Below, in pieces: positions 42,711-53,962 of a stretch of DNA of 64,000 nucleotides. Source of the stretch: Isochrysis galbana (Eukaryota; Haptophyta; Isochrysidales; Isochrysidaceae); contig CM030936.1 in NCBI GenBank assembly GCA_018136815.1, positions 1,710,569 through 1,774,568 of the forward strand, given 5' to 3'. The number at the start of each line of letters is the position of its first letter. The stretch's first letter is position 1. The notes beneath the pieces were generated by a model. The model was not told where the DNA came from. It worked only from the letters and a program-made list of their open reading frames with translations, and did no database searches. Made by a program: the position numbers and the translations under genes.

Positions 42711-43368
42711 GAGGAGGAACATGAGGAACATAAGCGGGAGCAGAGGGAGGAGGGAGGGTCGCTCGTCGCTCGAGAGTGGCTAGCGTAGAGCGGAGAAGAG
42801 AACATCGGGGGGCGATCCGGAGTATTGGTAGAGAGAAAGAGGGTACGTATAAGAGATTGTGCATCTTCTTCTTGCCGCTCGTCCTCGGCTTGGATCTCTC
42901 ATGGAACGACGAACCCACAGCACGTGGAGCGATGTGGAGATTGCCTCCTTCTCAGTACCCTCACGGAGCGAGGTTGTTGTAGCTTTGGCGCTTGTCTCTC
43001 CGGTGAACTCTGAGGGAATCTGGGGAATACTTCTCAGGAAATACGTAAAGGACAGAGTAGCCTTCGTCTCGCCGCGCCATTTGGGGCGTCCGTTTCCGAG
43101 ATCGACATTTAAGGAGTCATTCGAAGACGAGCGCACTTGTTTCTTTCTGTACGGGGACCGAGCGAAGTATCCGTTTCTCCTCTCTTCTGCTCTCTATCGC
43201 CCGCCTCTCCCCGCAGTCGGGTTTGGGGAGCGGAGCCTCCCCTCCCCTTCCCCGACTGTCTCTCGCTCTCTCCGTGCCTCTTGGAGGAAGAGCAAGGAAG
43301 AGGGCGAGCAAGAACTCGAACACACTTGTGCACCATAGCAGAAGGAGAAGCTCTGGACGGCTGACCGC
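42711..43368. other. Upstream region of the repeat-protein gene, no other gene
   Basis: Several open frames on both strands (for example 42859-43338) lack any domain. The 5' UTR of the gene starting at 43369 must be here. Confidence 0.4.
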
Positions 43369-46300
43369 ATGGGCAGCAGCTCGAGCAAGCCCGACGCGCG
43401 CTCACCGCGCTCGCGCGCAGGCAGGCAGAGAGTAGCCCCCAAAGACTGGAAGGAGCTCGAGGCAGAGGATAAGCCCACTTCGTTCAAACAGCTTCAGCAG
43501 CACAACGACACGCCGGCTATCGATGGGTGCACAGACAAAGCGACGGAGCTGCAGGCACAAGGCGGTGACCGCACAGACAGAGATCAGGTAATTTTTTGGC
43601 ATATAGCTATACCATTCAACTTACCTCGCTCCAGATGGACGCAGATGTGTTTGCCAATATTTTGTAATGATCCCTACTGTAGCCAACACGAACGCCTATT
43701 GATTGCTACCTTCTCTGCCATGAGCCCACTGCGGCTTGTATTGGCCGCAGATACACACATTCAAGTGTGAGAGGGCAAAAGATTTGAAGAAGCCTGCGAA
43801 AGTACTGGGCAGTGACGGGGATCATTCACAATATCAGCGGGAGTCAAAGAAAATGGCTGTTGCTGACATGGACGCGCATGAACTACACGTATTAGAAACT
43901 GAGCAAGCGAAGTCAGAAAGGAGTGGCGGACCTCAGGGGCTCGAGTCTAAGAGCGAAGATCATGATGACCTCTACTTGTTCGAGGACAACAGTGGGATCT
44001 CGGCCAATGTGTCGGCCAATCTCGTGAACGAGACCAACAAGGACACAATTGAGGAGTCGCACGCTTCCGTGTGGGAAGCTCCAAAGGAAGCCGGCCTCGC
44101 AAACAGCCTCCCCATCGATGAAGCCATCAAGGCTGGCACTGGATGGTATCGAACGGATGCCGACGCACACGAGCAGAAGTCGGCCGCGTCATCTCAACCC
44201 ATTCATCACCTCACCGGCGACGATGCGGACGACGCCGACTTGTTCGAGGATAACAGTGGGATCTCGGCCAACGTGTCAGGGAACCTCGTCAACGAGACCA
44301 ACAAGGACACAATTGAGGAGTCGCACGCTTCCGTGTGGGAAGCTCCAAGGGAAGCCGGCCTCGCAAACAGCCTCCCCATCGATGAAGCCATCAAGGCTGG
44401 CACCGGATGGTACCGAACGGATGTCGACGCACACGAGCAGAAGTCTACCGCATCATCTCAACCCATTCTACGCCTTACCAGCGACGAGCTCGACGACCAG
44501 GATCTATTCGCCGAGGATAGTGGGATCTCGGCCAACGTGTCAGGGAACCTCGTCAACGAGGCCAACAAGGACACAATTGAGCAGGCACACCACAGCGTCT
44601 GGGAGGCTCCGGAGGAGGCGGGCCTCCAGAACAGCATGTCAGTCGACGAGGCCGCCAAGGCCGGCACTGGGTGGTACCAGACAGATTCGACTAGGGAGCT
44701 CGAGACGGCTCACCCAGATTTGGGTGCACGAGATGCACGCCCGGCGCAAAGACCACCGGCACATCCACCTCGCTCTGAAGTGGCCCCGAAAGTGGCGGCG
44801 CGCTCTGCGCCGCGAGGGAAGGTCGAAGGGTCGGCCTCCACCAGCATGGCCAAGGCGAGAAGCGCGCCTATACAGAAGTACGTCGATGTCGCGCTAGCAC
44901 GCGGCCATGGCAGTAAGGCGGCTCCAAGCAAGTCGACGGGAACGAGTGCAAAGACGAGCGAGGCGTCGCAGCCTCGTGAAGACGACGAGCTCGACGACCA
45001 GGATCTATTCGCCGAGGATAATGGGATCTCGGCCAACGTGTCAGGGAACCTCGTCAACGAGGCCAACAAGGACACAATTGAGCAGGCACACCACAGCGTC
45101 TGGGAGGCTCCGGAGGAGGCGGGCCTCCAGAACAGCATGTCCGTCGACGAGGCTGCCAAGGCCGGCACTGGGTGGTACCAGACAGATTCGACTAGGGAGC
45201 TCGAGACGGCTCACCCAGATTTGGGTGCACGAGATGCACGCCCGGCGCAAAGACAACCGGCACATCCACCTCGCTCTGAAGTGGCCCCGAAAGTGGCGGC
45301 GCGCTCTGCGCCGCGAGGGAAGGTCGAAGGGTCGGCCTCCACCAGCACGGCCAAGGCGAGAAGCGCGCCTAAGCAGAAATACGTCGATGTCGCGCTAGCA
45401 CGCGGCCATGGCGGTAAGGCGGCTCCAAGCAAGTCGACGGGAACGAGTGCAAAGACGAGCGAGGCGTCGCAGCCTCGTGAAGACGACGAGCTCGACGACC
45501 AGGATCTATTCGCCGAGGATAGTGGGATCTCGGCCAACGTGTCAGGGAACCTCGTCAACGAGGCCAACAAGGACACAATTGAGCAGGCACACCACAGCGT
45601 CTGGGAGGCTCCGGAGGAGGCGGGCCTCCAGAACAGCATGTCAGTCGACGAGGCCGCCAAGGCCGGCACTGGGTGGTACCAGACAGATTCGACTAGGGAG
45701 CTCGAGACGGCTCACCCAGATTTGGGTGCACGAGATGCACGCCCGGCGCAAAGACCACCGGCACATCCACCTCGCTCTGAAGTGGCCCCGAAAGTGGCGG
45801 CGCGCTCTGCGCCGCGAGGGAAGGTCGAAGGGTCGGCCTCCACCAGCACGGCCAAGGCGAGAAGCGCGCCTAAGCAGAAATACGTCGATGTCGCGCTAGC
45901 ACGCGGCCATGGCGGTAAGGCGGCTCCAAGCAAGTCGACGGGAACGAGTGCAAAGACGAGCGAGGCGTCGCAGCCTCGTGACGACGACGAGCTCGACGAC
46001 CAGGATCTATTCGCCGAGGATAGTGGGATCTCGGCCAACGTGTCAGGGAACCTCGTCAACGAGGCCAACAAGGACACAATTGAGCAGGCACACCACAGCG
46101 TCTGGGAGGCTCCGGAGGAGGCGGGCCTCCAGAACAGCATGTCCGTCGACGAGGCTGCCAAGGCCGGCACTGGGTGGTACCAGACAGATTCGACTAGGGA
46201 GCTCGAGACGGCTCACCCAGATTTGGGTGCACGAGATGCACGCCCGGCGCAAAGACCACCGGCACATCCACCTCGCTCTGAAGTGGCCCCGAAAGTGGCG

Positions 46301-48760
46301 GCGCGCTCTGCGCCGCGAGGGAAGGTCGAAGGGTCGGCCTCCACCAGCACGGCCAAGGCGAGAAGCGCGCCTAAGCAGAAATACGTCGATGTCGCGCTAG
46401 CACGCGGCCATGGCGGTAAGGCGGCTCCAAGCAAGTCGACGGGAACGAGTGCAAAGACGAGCGAGGCGTCGCAGCCTCGTGAAGACGACGAGCTCGACGA
46501 CCAGGATCTATTCGCCGAGGATAGTGGGATCTCGGCCAACGTGTCAAGGAACCTCGTCAACGAGGCCAACAAGGACACAATTGAGCAGGCACACCACAAC
46601 GTCTGGGAGGCTCCGGAGGAGGCGGGCCTCCAGAACAGCATGTCAGTCGACGAGGCCGCCAAGGCCGGCACTGGGTGGTACCAGACAGATTCGACTAGGG
46701 AGCTCGAGACGGCTCACCCAGATTTGGGTGCACGAGATGCACGCCCGGCGCAAAGACCACCGGCACATCCACCTCGCTCTGAAGTGGCCCCGAAAGTGGC
46801 GGCGCGCTCTGCGCCGCGAGGGAAGGTCGAAGGGTCGGCCTCCACCAGCACGGCCAAGGCGAGAAGCGCGCCTATACAGAAGTACGTCGATGTCGCGCTA
46901 GCACGCGGCCATGGCGGTAAGGCGGCTCCAAGCAAGTCGACGGGAACGAGTGCAAAGACGAGCGAGGCGTCGCAGCCTCGTGACGACGACGAGCTCGACG
47001 ACCAGGATCTATTCGCCGAGGATAGTGGGATCTCGGCCAACGTGTCAGGGAACCTCGTCAACGAGGCCAACAAGGACACAATTGAGCAGGCACACCACAG
47101 CGTCTGGGAGGCTCCGGAGGAGGCGGGCCTCCAGAACAGCATGTCCGTCGACGAGGCTGCCAAGGCCGGCACTGGGTGGTACCAGACAGATTCGACTAGG
47201 GAGCTCGAGACGGCTCACCCAGATTTGGGTGCACGAGATGCACGCCCGGCGCAAAGACCACCGGCACATCCACCTCGCTCTGAAGTGGCCCCGAAAGTGG
47301 CGGCGCGCTCTGCGCCGCGAGGGAAGGTCGAAGGGTCGGCCTCCACCAGCATGCCCAAGGCGAGAAGCGCGCCTAAGCAGAAATATGTCGATGTCGCGCT
47401 AGCACGCGGCCATGGCGGTAAGGCGGCTCCAAGCAAGTCGACGGGAACGAGTGCAAAGACGAGCGAGGCGTCGCAGCCTCGTGACGACGACGAGCTCGAC
47501 GACCAGGATCTATTCGCCGAGGATAGTGGGATCTCGGCCAACGTGTCAGGGAACCTCGTCAACGAGGCCAACAAGGACACAATTGAGCAGGCACACCACA
47601 GCGTCTGGGAGGCTCCGGAGGAGGCGGGCCTCCAGAACAGCATGTCAGTCGACGAGGCCGCCAAGGCCGGCACTGGGTGGTACCAGACAGATTCGACTAG
47701 GGAGCTCGAGACGGCTCACCCAGATTTGGGTGCACGAGATGCACGCCCGGCGCAAAGACCACCGGCACATCCACCTCGCTCTGAAGTGGCCCCGAAAGTG
47801 GCGGCGCGCTCTGCGCCGCGAGGGAAGGTCGAAGGGTCGGCCTCCACCAGCATGGCCAAGGCGAGAAGCGCGCCTATACAGAAGTACGTCGATGTCGCGC
47901 TAGCACGCGGCCATGGCAGTAAGGCGGCTCCAAGCAAGTCGACGGGAACGAGTGCAAAGACGAGCGAGGCGTCGCAGCCTCGTGAAGACGACGAGCTCGA
48001 CGACCAGGATCTATTCGCCGAGGATAATGGGATCTCGGCCAACGTGTCAGGGAACCTCGTCAACGAGGCCAACAAGGACACAATTGAGCAGGCACACCAC
48101 AGCGTCTGGGAGGCTCCGGAGGAGGCGGGCCTCCAGAACAGCATGTCCGTCGACGAGGCTGCCAAGGCCGGCACTGGGTGGTACCAGACAGATTCGACTA
48201 GGGAGCTCGAGACGGCTCACCCAGATTTGGGTGCACGAGATGCACGCCCGGCGCAAAGACCACCGGCACATCCACCTCGCTCTGAAGTGGCCCCGAAAGT
48301 GGCGGCGCGCTCTGCGCCGCGAGGGAAGGTCGAAGGGTCGGCCTCCACCAGCATGCCCAAGGCGAGAAGCGCGCCTAAGCAGAAATATGTCGATGTCGCG
48401 CTAGCACGCGGCCATGGCGGTAAGGCGGCTCCAAGCAAGTCGACGGGAACGAGTGCAAAGACGAGCGAGGCGTCGCAGCCTCGTGACGACGACGAGCTCG
48501 ACGACCAGGATCTATTCGCCGAGGATAGTGGGATCTCGGCCAACGTGTCAGGGAACCTCGTCAACGAGGCCAACAAGGACACAATTGAGCAGGCACACCA
48601 CAGCGTCTGGGAGGCTCCGGAGGAGGCGGGCCTCCAGAACAGCATGTCAGTCGACGAGGCCGCCAAGGCCGGCACTGGGTGGTACCAGAATGACTCCGAT
48701 GCATTCTCTGCATTAGCGGAGACGGCCCCAGCCACCTCACGAACGGCTCAAAATACGTGA
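43369..48760 (+). CDS. Predicted N-myristoylated 1742-residue tandem-repeat protein
   Basis: Exons 43369-43587 and 43751-48760 are joined in phase across a 163-bp GTAATT...CCGCAG intron. The N-terminus MGSSSSKPD fits an N-myristoylation signal (Gly2, Ser6, Lys7), predicting a membrane-attached cytosolic protein. After a ~75-residue unique head comes a core motif of about 60 residues, SGISANVSGNLVNEANKDTI followed by SVWEAPEEAGLQNSMSVDEA and AKAGTGWYQTDS, found 11 times. The first two cores are spaced by 81-88 residues; cores 3 to 11 are spaced exactly 167 residues (501 bp) by a basic, Ala-Pro-Ser-rich linker. It has no transmembrane segment. I know no family with this repeat. Such repeats could scaffold or bind a polymer; this is inference. 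Copy number may vary in the population or be altered by assembly. Confidence 0.75.
44485..48760 (+). repeat. 501-bp coding tandem repeat, eight full units plus a partial
   Basis: Units begin at about 44485 and recur every 501 bp to 48493. Because 501 is divisible by 3, all frames repeat and several antisense and shifted frames stay open artefactually. Units differ at a few fixed sites. Synonymous markers in the MSVDEAA codons (TCA/GCC versus TCC/GCT) alternate strictly from unit to unit, showing a two-unit, 1002-bp higher-order period. Confidence 0.95.
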
Positions 48761-49904
48761 CCAGCAAGTGCTGGAGGACGCCTACTACTCTACTATTATG
48801 ATGATGGCACATGAACGAACATTGTACACAGTGCTTCCCTTTCACATTCCTCAAGGGAGAGCGGTGCTTCTGGATGCTTCCCTTTCCAATTCGAGGTAGC
48901 ATACTGATATGCTTTATCGAAGCATTGCCTTTTTGTTTTTTTGTTCTTTGGCGAGAAATCGAATGCCCTCGGGGTATCTCGGGGTTGTAGGTCATATCCG
49001 CTCCATCACCCAATCAAATCACGGCCGTGTGTCAGCGACGTCGCCGATGGCGCGTGGGGTATCGGAATCATTTCCCCCCTCTCTCTTGCAGATGCGACGA
49101 CCAAGGAGGATTGCAGGTTGCAGTAGGATGGCGTGATGGCGTCTCGATCACGGCGATTCCACAACCCTCTTTGGTAATAGCCTCTCGACTCTCGAGAGCA
49201 CTGCACCTGTTCTTCCGTTTCTTCTCCCTTCCCCCCTCCTCTCTCTTCGTCGCCGCCTAGGTCCTAGGTACCGGAAGCGACGGTAGCGGGGATTTCGGGC
49301 CACCTACTTTCGCGCCAACTCACACATAATACTACTAATAATATTTTTAACGGGTGACGGCCCCATGCGGTACGGATAAGGCTGTCCCAACCCGCCGCCA
49401 GCCGCCGCCCGCGCATCGGGTATCATTTTGCTTGTTGCTTGAAAACCTCCTGCCGCAAGGATAATGTTGCCCCTCCCCACTAATATCTTACTTAAAAGCA
49501 ATTCTGAAGATTCAGGCTACTACCACCCATGGCAGGCATGCCGGCCCCTCCCAATGGGGGGCAGCAGGCTGCTGGCAGCACCACAATAGCACCAGACTCG
49601 CGCAGCCACTCCTCCATTGGGCATGCCTTATGGCAGAAGCCCCTCTCACCCTGGTAAGGGCCGCGCTAAACTAAGTTTATACTTAGTTCGCCCATGGGGG
49701 GGCACGAGCCCCCCTCTCTCTCCACTCCTCCCCTGCCATGGGGGAGGATCCACCCACTCTCCTGGCACGCCTGATGGCCTGCCAGGAGCACACAGCCCTG
49801 CTGACCCATTCCTCTCCCTACAGGCCCGCCTGACTCGCCCGCCCTGGCCCGTCGTGGCCTGCCCATTCCTCTGACCAGCCCCTCCTCCCCCTGGGCCCGC
49901 ATCT
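48761..49904. other. Intergenic region with hairpin-family copy
   Basis: The stretch 49525-49665 matches the tail of the hairpin-family copy at 4950-5080. A new head (AACTAAGTTTATACTTAGTT) follows at 49671-49690, then CATGGGGGGGC and a body to about 49900. Thus two copies lie head to tail, or one is split. No host gene is supported. Confidence 0.5.
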
Positions 49905-50200
49905 GCATAGAATCCATCGAGGAAAAGCTCAACAAAAAAGGAAAATCCTCTCGCAAGGCCCTCTACGAGGCACTCCAAGACGTCGCGGCCCACATAGTGG
50001 TCGAGGCGGACGGCCTCGCGCAAGCTTCAGGGATCACCCTAAGCGCCCTCGTCAAAGCGGTAGAGGCGCAAGGTCTCACCTTCCTGAAGGGAAACCGCGA
50101 ACGAATGAAACTCGAAGGTGAGTCGGGCACTTTTGTGCCGAAAAGTCGCGTTCCGTCGAAAGAGGACCAGGTGGCTTATGGTTCGCAAATAGTTTTATGA
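49905..50200 (+). pseudogene. Conserved mobile-element ORF of unknown function, fragment 2
   Basis: The frame reads IESIEEKLNKKGKSSRKALY, then EALQDVAAHIVVEADGLAQA and KGNRERMKLEGESGTFVPKS. It is clearly homologous to 7950-8190. It begins directly after a hairpin-family copy. The sequence after GESGTF (SRVPSKEDQV) also occurs in degraded form at 18090-18130. Confidence 0.45.
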
Positions 50201-50379
50201 TTTTCTAAATAGTATCGTTGAACGGAGGTAGTATAACAATAGTTTTTGTGCTCTTGCAAGTAGTCATGTGCATGTAGAAAGTGTGAACCAATCTGGCACC
50301 TATACGGTACCATGATCCGGTTCCAATCCGGAGCGAGCATCGATCACGGCCGACGCAAAGCGACAAGGCAGGCGGAGGC
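50201..50379. other. Short spacer downstream of the cyclic-nucleotide-binding gene
   Basis: This short, AT-richer spacer probably holds the 3' UTR of the minus-strand gene. Nothing else is seen. Confidence 0.4.
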
Positions 50380-53300
50380 TCAGAGGACGGCAAATACGGC
50401 TGCTTTCTCAATCGCTTTGACAAACCGGCTGGGCAAGATCAGCGGAGCGTTCAGGTTGGAGGCATCATCGAGTGTCATGTCCATTTCGTGGAGGAGGTAA
50501 GACAGCGCGTCTTTCTCGTATACTATTCCCGACTTTTCGAGCCATTGCGTGAGTTGTTGGAGAGTGAAGCCCTTGCGCTCGGCATCCTCGCCAGAGATAC
50601 TCCGTGGCAGCTCTGAAATGTGCAGGCGGCTCGATTTAGCATACTGTCTCAACCTCAAAATCAGCCCATCCGACTCACAGCGCGTCTGAAGACGTTGCAC
50701 CTCACGATCAAGCTCCTGAACCCCAAGTCGAAGCTGGTGCACCTTGCTGGGACCGACTTCCCCTGCGATGGGCTCAGGAGGTGCGCGCTCTTCCAAGAAC
50801 TTCTTGGTGCCCGTCTCATTTACCCCCAGCATCGCAAGGGCTCTACGCGCCTCGTCCATCAGCTCCCGCCGGCGCACAACGAGTGCCTCGTATGACGCCG
50901 CAGAGCTTTTGGTTCCATTGAGTTGCTCCGATCCAACGGACTTTCTAGCTGCCTCCAGTCTCACCGCGAGTTCCTTCTGCCGTTGCTCACGGAGGCTTAC
51001 CGTGTTCATCTGGTCGAGTGCATCGACGCGCCTGTTGCCTGCCCGCTTAGCTTGCAACACCTTCTGGGCGCCATGCAAATTCATCGATTCGCCCCGCTTT
51101 CGCATCGCACCGCTAAATCGTGCCCGCAACAGCTGTGTGGCCACGGCGCTTTGTGCCAATCGCTCCTTCTCATTGGCAGCAAGCTCGGCTTGTGCCTGCC
51201 TGATGGAGGCCATTGCGGCGATTCGCTCTTCGCGCCGCTTCTCCTCGGCGGCATCAAGTGCTTCAATCTCCGATTGAGAGACAGCCGCGGCACGTTGTTT
51301 CCACGCCCGCTCCACTTCCTCCAAGAGTTGACTCAGTTTCACCACTATTTCTTCCAATTTGTGACTAAGAGAAGACTGGGCATCGAGCGAGCCTTGCAGT
51401 CTCTGTCGTTCAATCGCACCTTGCTCAGTGGCAATCTCACTGGATAGCTCATCCGACGGTGGTGCCGAGGCTTGCGCCGCCTGAGATTTCAGAGCTCGAC
51501 CCTCCAGTCGGACCTTGGCTAACTGTGCACGTAGCTCGAGAGCCTCAGCTTGGGATTGAGCTTGCTCTGACCGAACGCGCTCCAACTCGGACTCTAGACT
51601 CGCAAGGTGTTCGCTCTCCACCTTCGAGGCGTTCGCGGGCGGCGTTGCTGAGCTACCATTGGTTATCATCGGGATGCGCGTGGCCGTTGGTGTGCTGAAC
51701 TTAGCCAATGTTTCTGCAACATGCTTGGACCACCACTCCAAGCGATCCGCCTCCTCCTCCGCCAGCTTCAATCGCTCCTCGCTCACGGACTCTCCCTCAG
51801 TCCACACGAATTCAAGAGTCCTCTCTTTGGGAATCTGCATCTTCCGCCAGATTGCTGTCAATCTCGCCTGTGCCACGCGCATTGGCTTCACAAGGGACAG
51901 GCGTTGTGATTCGATCTCTTCCCGCAACCTTTTAAAGCTCGAATGGTCAAGCTCCGTTGCCGTAGAAAGTGTGGCGACACGATGCTCGTCGCTTACGCCG
52001 TTTCGGTTCCAGAGGGACATGACTTCACTAAGTAATGGGTCCTTGCACTTCCGCCGGAAATGCTCGAGCTCCCGCAGCCTCTCTTGCGCAGCGTCGATCC
52101 GCGCCAGTGTCAAATCATACGTGTCCTTCGCGTGATCCTCCGACGACAGGGTAGGCTCTTCATCAAACAGGACTGGTTGAAGAGCATCAAATCGTTGCCA
52201 AATGACGGCTAGCTGCTGCGTGCGTGTCCGCTCATCAGCATGAAGGGAGAGAAGCTGTTTGTGGGCGTCGGCAATCTCGTCTTCAATGGATGAATTGCCG
52301 GTCCTGATTCCCCCGTGCATCAGGATGCCGGAAGCGCGTAGCGCTCGTACCCTCAAGAAGCCTCGCCGCCAAAGCTGAATGGGTGTGAGAGGAACACGGT
52401 AGCCCAGACGGACTTCAAGAGTGCGCACCTTCTTTTGTAGACCCTTCAGCTTCACTTTACCCGCGTCTCGGATCCTTTGCTCCTCAAGCATCTTCGCCTC
52501 TTGCTGCCGCCGCAGCTCTAAGGCCTCCTCAGATATGGAGGTCAGGTCGACGCGCATGATTAAAGACCGACCGTTGCTTCCCAGTCGCGCAGGCGCCGTC
52601 TCGGCGCAATCGACAATCTTCACCCCTTCTCGCACAGCAGCCTCCGATTGACTATACGTCACAAAGACGTCCCCTCCTTTGAGGGCGACTTCCTTCCCGC
52701 TGCCATGCAAGGATCCAGTCAAAGCGCCACTGAGTATAACGTGGATCATAGGTGCACGCTGTGACAGGTCAACCCTAGGAGGCGGGGCTGGTGCCACGGC
52801 TGCAGGGCGCACCCCGTTTGCGCGCCTCCCCAATGTGGGCATGGCCTCTAATAAGGTGGAGCTATCCGGTTGACGGCGAATTCGAAACCTACCCGACCTC
52901 AGACGTTGCATGGCCAGCCGTCCCTCGGGAGAAGATGCGAAGTCTTCCGTGCGAGGGCTCATGTCTTGCATGAGGCTTGGCCCCACTGCCTCAGCTTGAA
53001 TATCGTCGTCCTCGAAGCCGTCGACATCGAGCTGCTCGTCAAAAGCGGGAAAGTCCTCAGCTGCCACGTCGAAGAAGAGGGTGCTAGCAGGAACCACGAG
53101 TGTTGTGACTTGGTCGATGAGAGCACGGATTGCTTCCTCGCTGATTCCTCTTGGCACGCCGCGCAGCGAGGTCACGCCCTTCGTGCACATCAGGTTAGCC
53201 CTCGTCTTGCCAATCAACTGCAACTTGGGGAGCAGGTCTGCTATGCCTTTCGAGTTGATAGTTGTACACGCGACGTCTTGGAACCGATCACGCTCCAAGG

Positions 53301-53862
53301 TCAGAAGCAAACTTGGGGACGTCAGTTCTACCCTGACGATGTCCTCGCCAAAGTGGGACGGGTTCCCTAGGAGAGTGACGACGTTTACAATATCGCCCGC
53401 TTGAACAGGTTTGAGTACACGACTTCGGTCATCATTTCGACGCCGCTCGACAACCGCGCTTCCGCTAAGAAGAACAATGCACACGTCATCGCTCACGGCT
53501 TCCTCGAGGGGCACATAGCCCTCGCCATGTGCTGAGATTTGCCACGCTGGCACTAAATCCTGGAGGCACATCCGTGGGCAGCAACTAAATAGCCAATTCT
53601 TTACCAGTGTGTCCGGCTCGATTGTATGAAGCCATCTACGCACGTTACGCTTGCAGGTGGTTGCAATTTCTGGCTCGCTGGCCATAAGTTGCTCGAGCTT
53701 CTTGCGCGTCAGCTTCAACATGACGGAGAACTCCGTCGCCTTGACCTTGATGACGAGGTTCCGCGCATGCAAGCTTTCCTCAAGGGATTCGGATGGGGAC
53801 TCGGGTAGCATTGCGAGCTCACCGAAGATCGCTCCCCGGCGTAACTTCTCAACACCGTCGTC
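50380..53862 (-). CDS. Cyclic-nucleotide-binding protein with long coiled coil and MAP65/ASE1-like region (5' end in gap)
   Basis: At least 1160 residues are visible; the frame runs into the assembly gap, so the N-terminus is missing. It opens inside a cNMP-binding domain: RRGAIFGELAMLPESPSESL is the phosphate-binding cassette. A second cNMP-like domain follows at about visible residues 105-200 (GDIVNVVTLLGNPSHFGEDI), and a third, split by a disordered insert, at about 245-440 (MIHVILSGALTGSLHGSGKE, then GGDVFVTYSQ). From about 480 onward it is mostly helical and coiled coil. One part, RLTAIWRKMQIPKERTLEFV followed by EERLKLAEEEADRLEWW, resembles the repeat of MAP65/PRC1/ASE1 microtubule bundlers. 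A C-terminal helical EF-like segment (YEKDALSYLLHEMDMTLDDA) precedes the stop. The cNMP assignment is strong for domain 1; the MAP65 likeness is moderate. Confidence 0.65.
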   Translation of the reverse strand, partial: DDGVEKLRRGAIFGELAMLPESPSESLEESLHARNLVIKVKATEFSVMLKLTRKKLEQLMASEPEIATTCKRNVRRWLHTIEPDTLVKNWLFSCCPRMCLQDLVPAWQISAHGEGYVPLEEAVSDDVCIVLLSGSAVVERRRNDDRSRVLKPVQAGDIVNVVTLLGNPSHFGEDIVRVELTSPSLLLTLERDRFQDVACTTINSKGIADLLPKLQLIGKTRANLMCTKGVTSLRGVPRGISEEAIRALIDQVTTLVVPASTLFFDVAAEDFPAFDEQLDVDGFEDDDIQAEAVGPSLMQDMSPRTEDFASSPEGRLAMQRLRSGRFRIRRQPDSSTLLEAMPTLGRRANGVRPAAVAPAPPPRVDLSQRAPMIHVILSGALTGSLHGSGKEVALKGGDVFVTYSQSEAAVREGVKIVDCAETAPARLGSNGRSLIMRVDLTSISEEALELRRQQEAKMLEEQRIRDAGKVKLKGLQKKVRTLEVRLGYRVPLTPIQLWRRGFLRVRALRASGILMHGGIRTGNSSIEDEIADAHKQLLSLHADERTRTQQLAVIWQRFDALQPVLFDEEPTLSSEDHAKDTYDLTLARIDAAQERLRELEHFRRKCKDPLLSEVMSLWNRNGVSDEHRVATLSTATELDHSSFKRLREEIESQRLSLVKPMRVAQARLTAIWRKMQIPKERTLEFVWTEGESVSEERLKLAEEEADRLEWWSKHVAETLAKFSTPTATRIPMITNGSSATPPANASKVESEHLASLESELERVRSEQAQSQAEALELRAQLAKVRLEGRALKSQAAQASAPPSDELSSEIATEQGAIERQRLQGSLDAQSSLSHKLEEIVVKLSQLLEEVERAWKQRAAAVSQSEIEALDAAEEKRREERIAAMASIRQAQAELAANEKERLAQSAVATQLLRARFSGAMRKRGESMNLHGAQKVLQAKRAGNRRVDALDQMNTVSLREQRQKELAVRLEAARKSVGSEQLNGTKSSAASYEALVVRRRELMDEARRALAMLGVNETGTKKFLEERAPPEPIAGEVGPSKVHQLRLGVQELDREVQRLQTRCESDGLILRLRQYAKSSRLHISELPRSISGEDAERKGFTLQQLTQWLEKSGIVYEKDALSYLLHEMDMTLDDASNLNAPLILPSRFVKAIEKAAVFAVL

Positions 53863-53962
53863 NNNNNNNNNNNNNNNNNNNNNNNNNNNNNNNNNNNNNN
53901 NNNNNNNNNNNNNNNNNNNNNNNNNNNNNNNNNNNNNNNNNNNNNNNNNNNNNNNNNNNNNN
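53863..53962. other. Assembly gap of 100 Ns
   Basis: Exactly 100 Ns, the conventional placeholder for a gap of unknown size. It truncates the cyclic-nucleotide-binding gene on its 5' side. Confidence 0.99.

Noticed and set aside
43900..48735. Many regular 152-163-residue frames on both strands over the repeat gene
   Set aside because: The 501-bp unit is a multiple of 3, so every frame recurs. Only the continuous 1669-codon frame joins to the first exon.
44485..48760. Regular repeats considered as a CRISPR-like array
   Set aside because: The units are 501 bp, coding and contiguous without unique spacers, and the window is eukaryotic.
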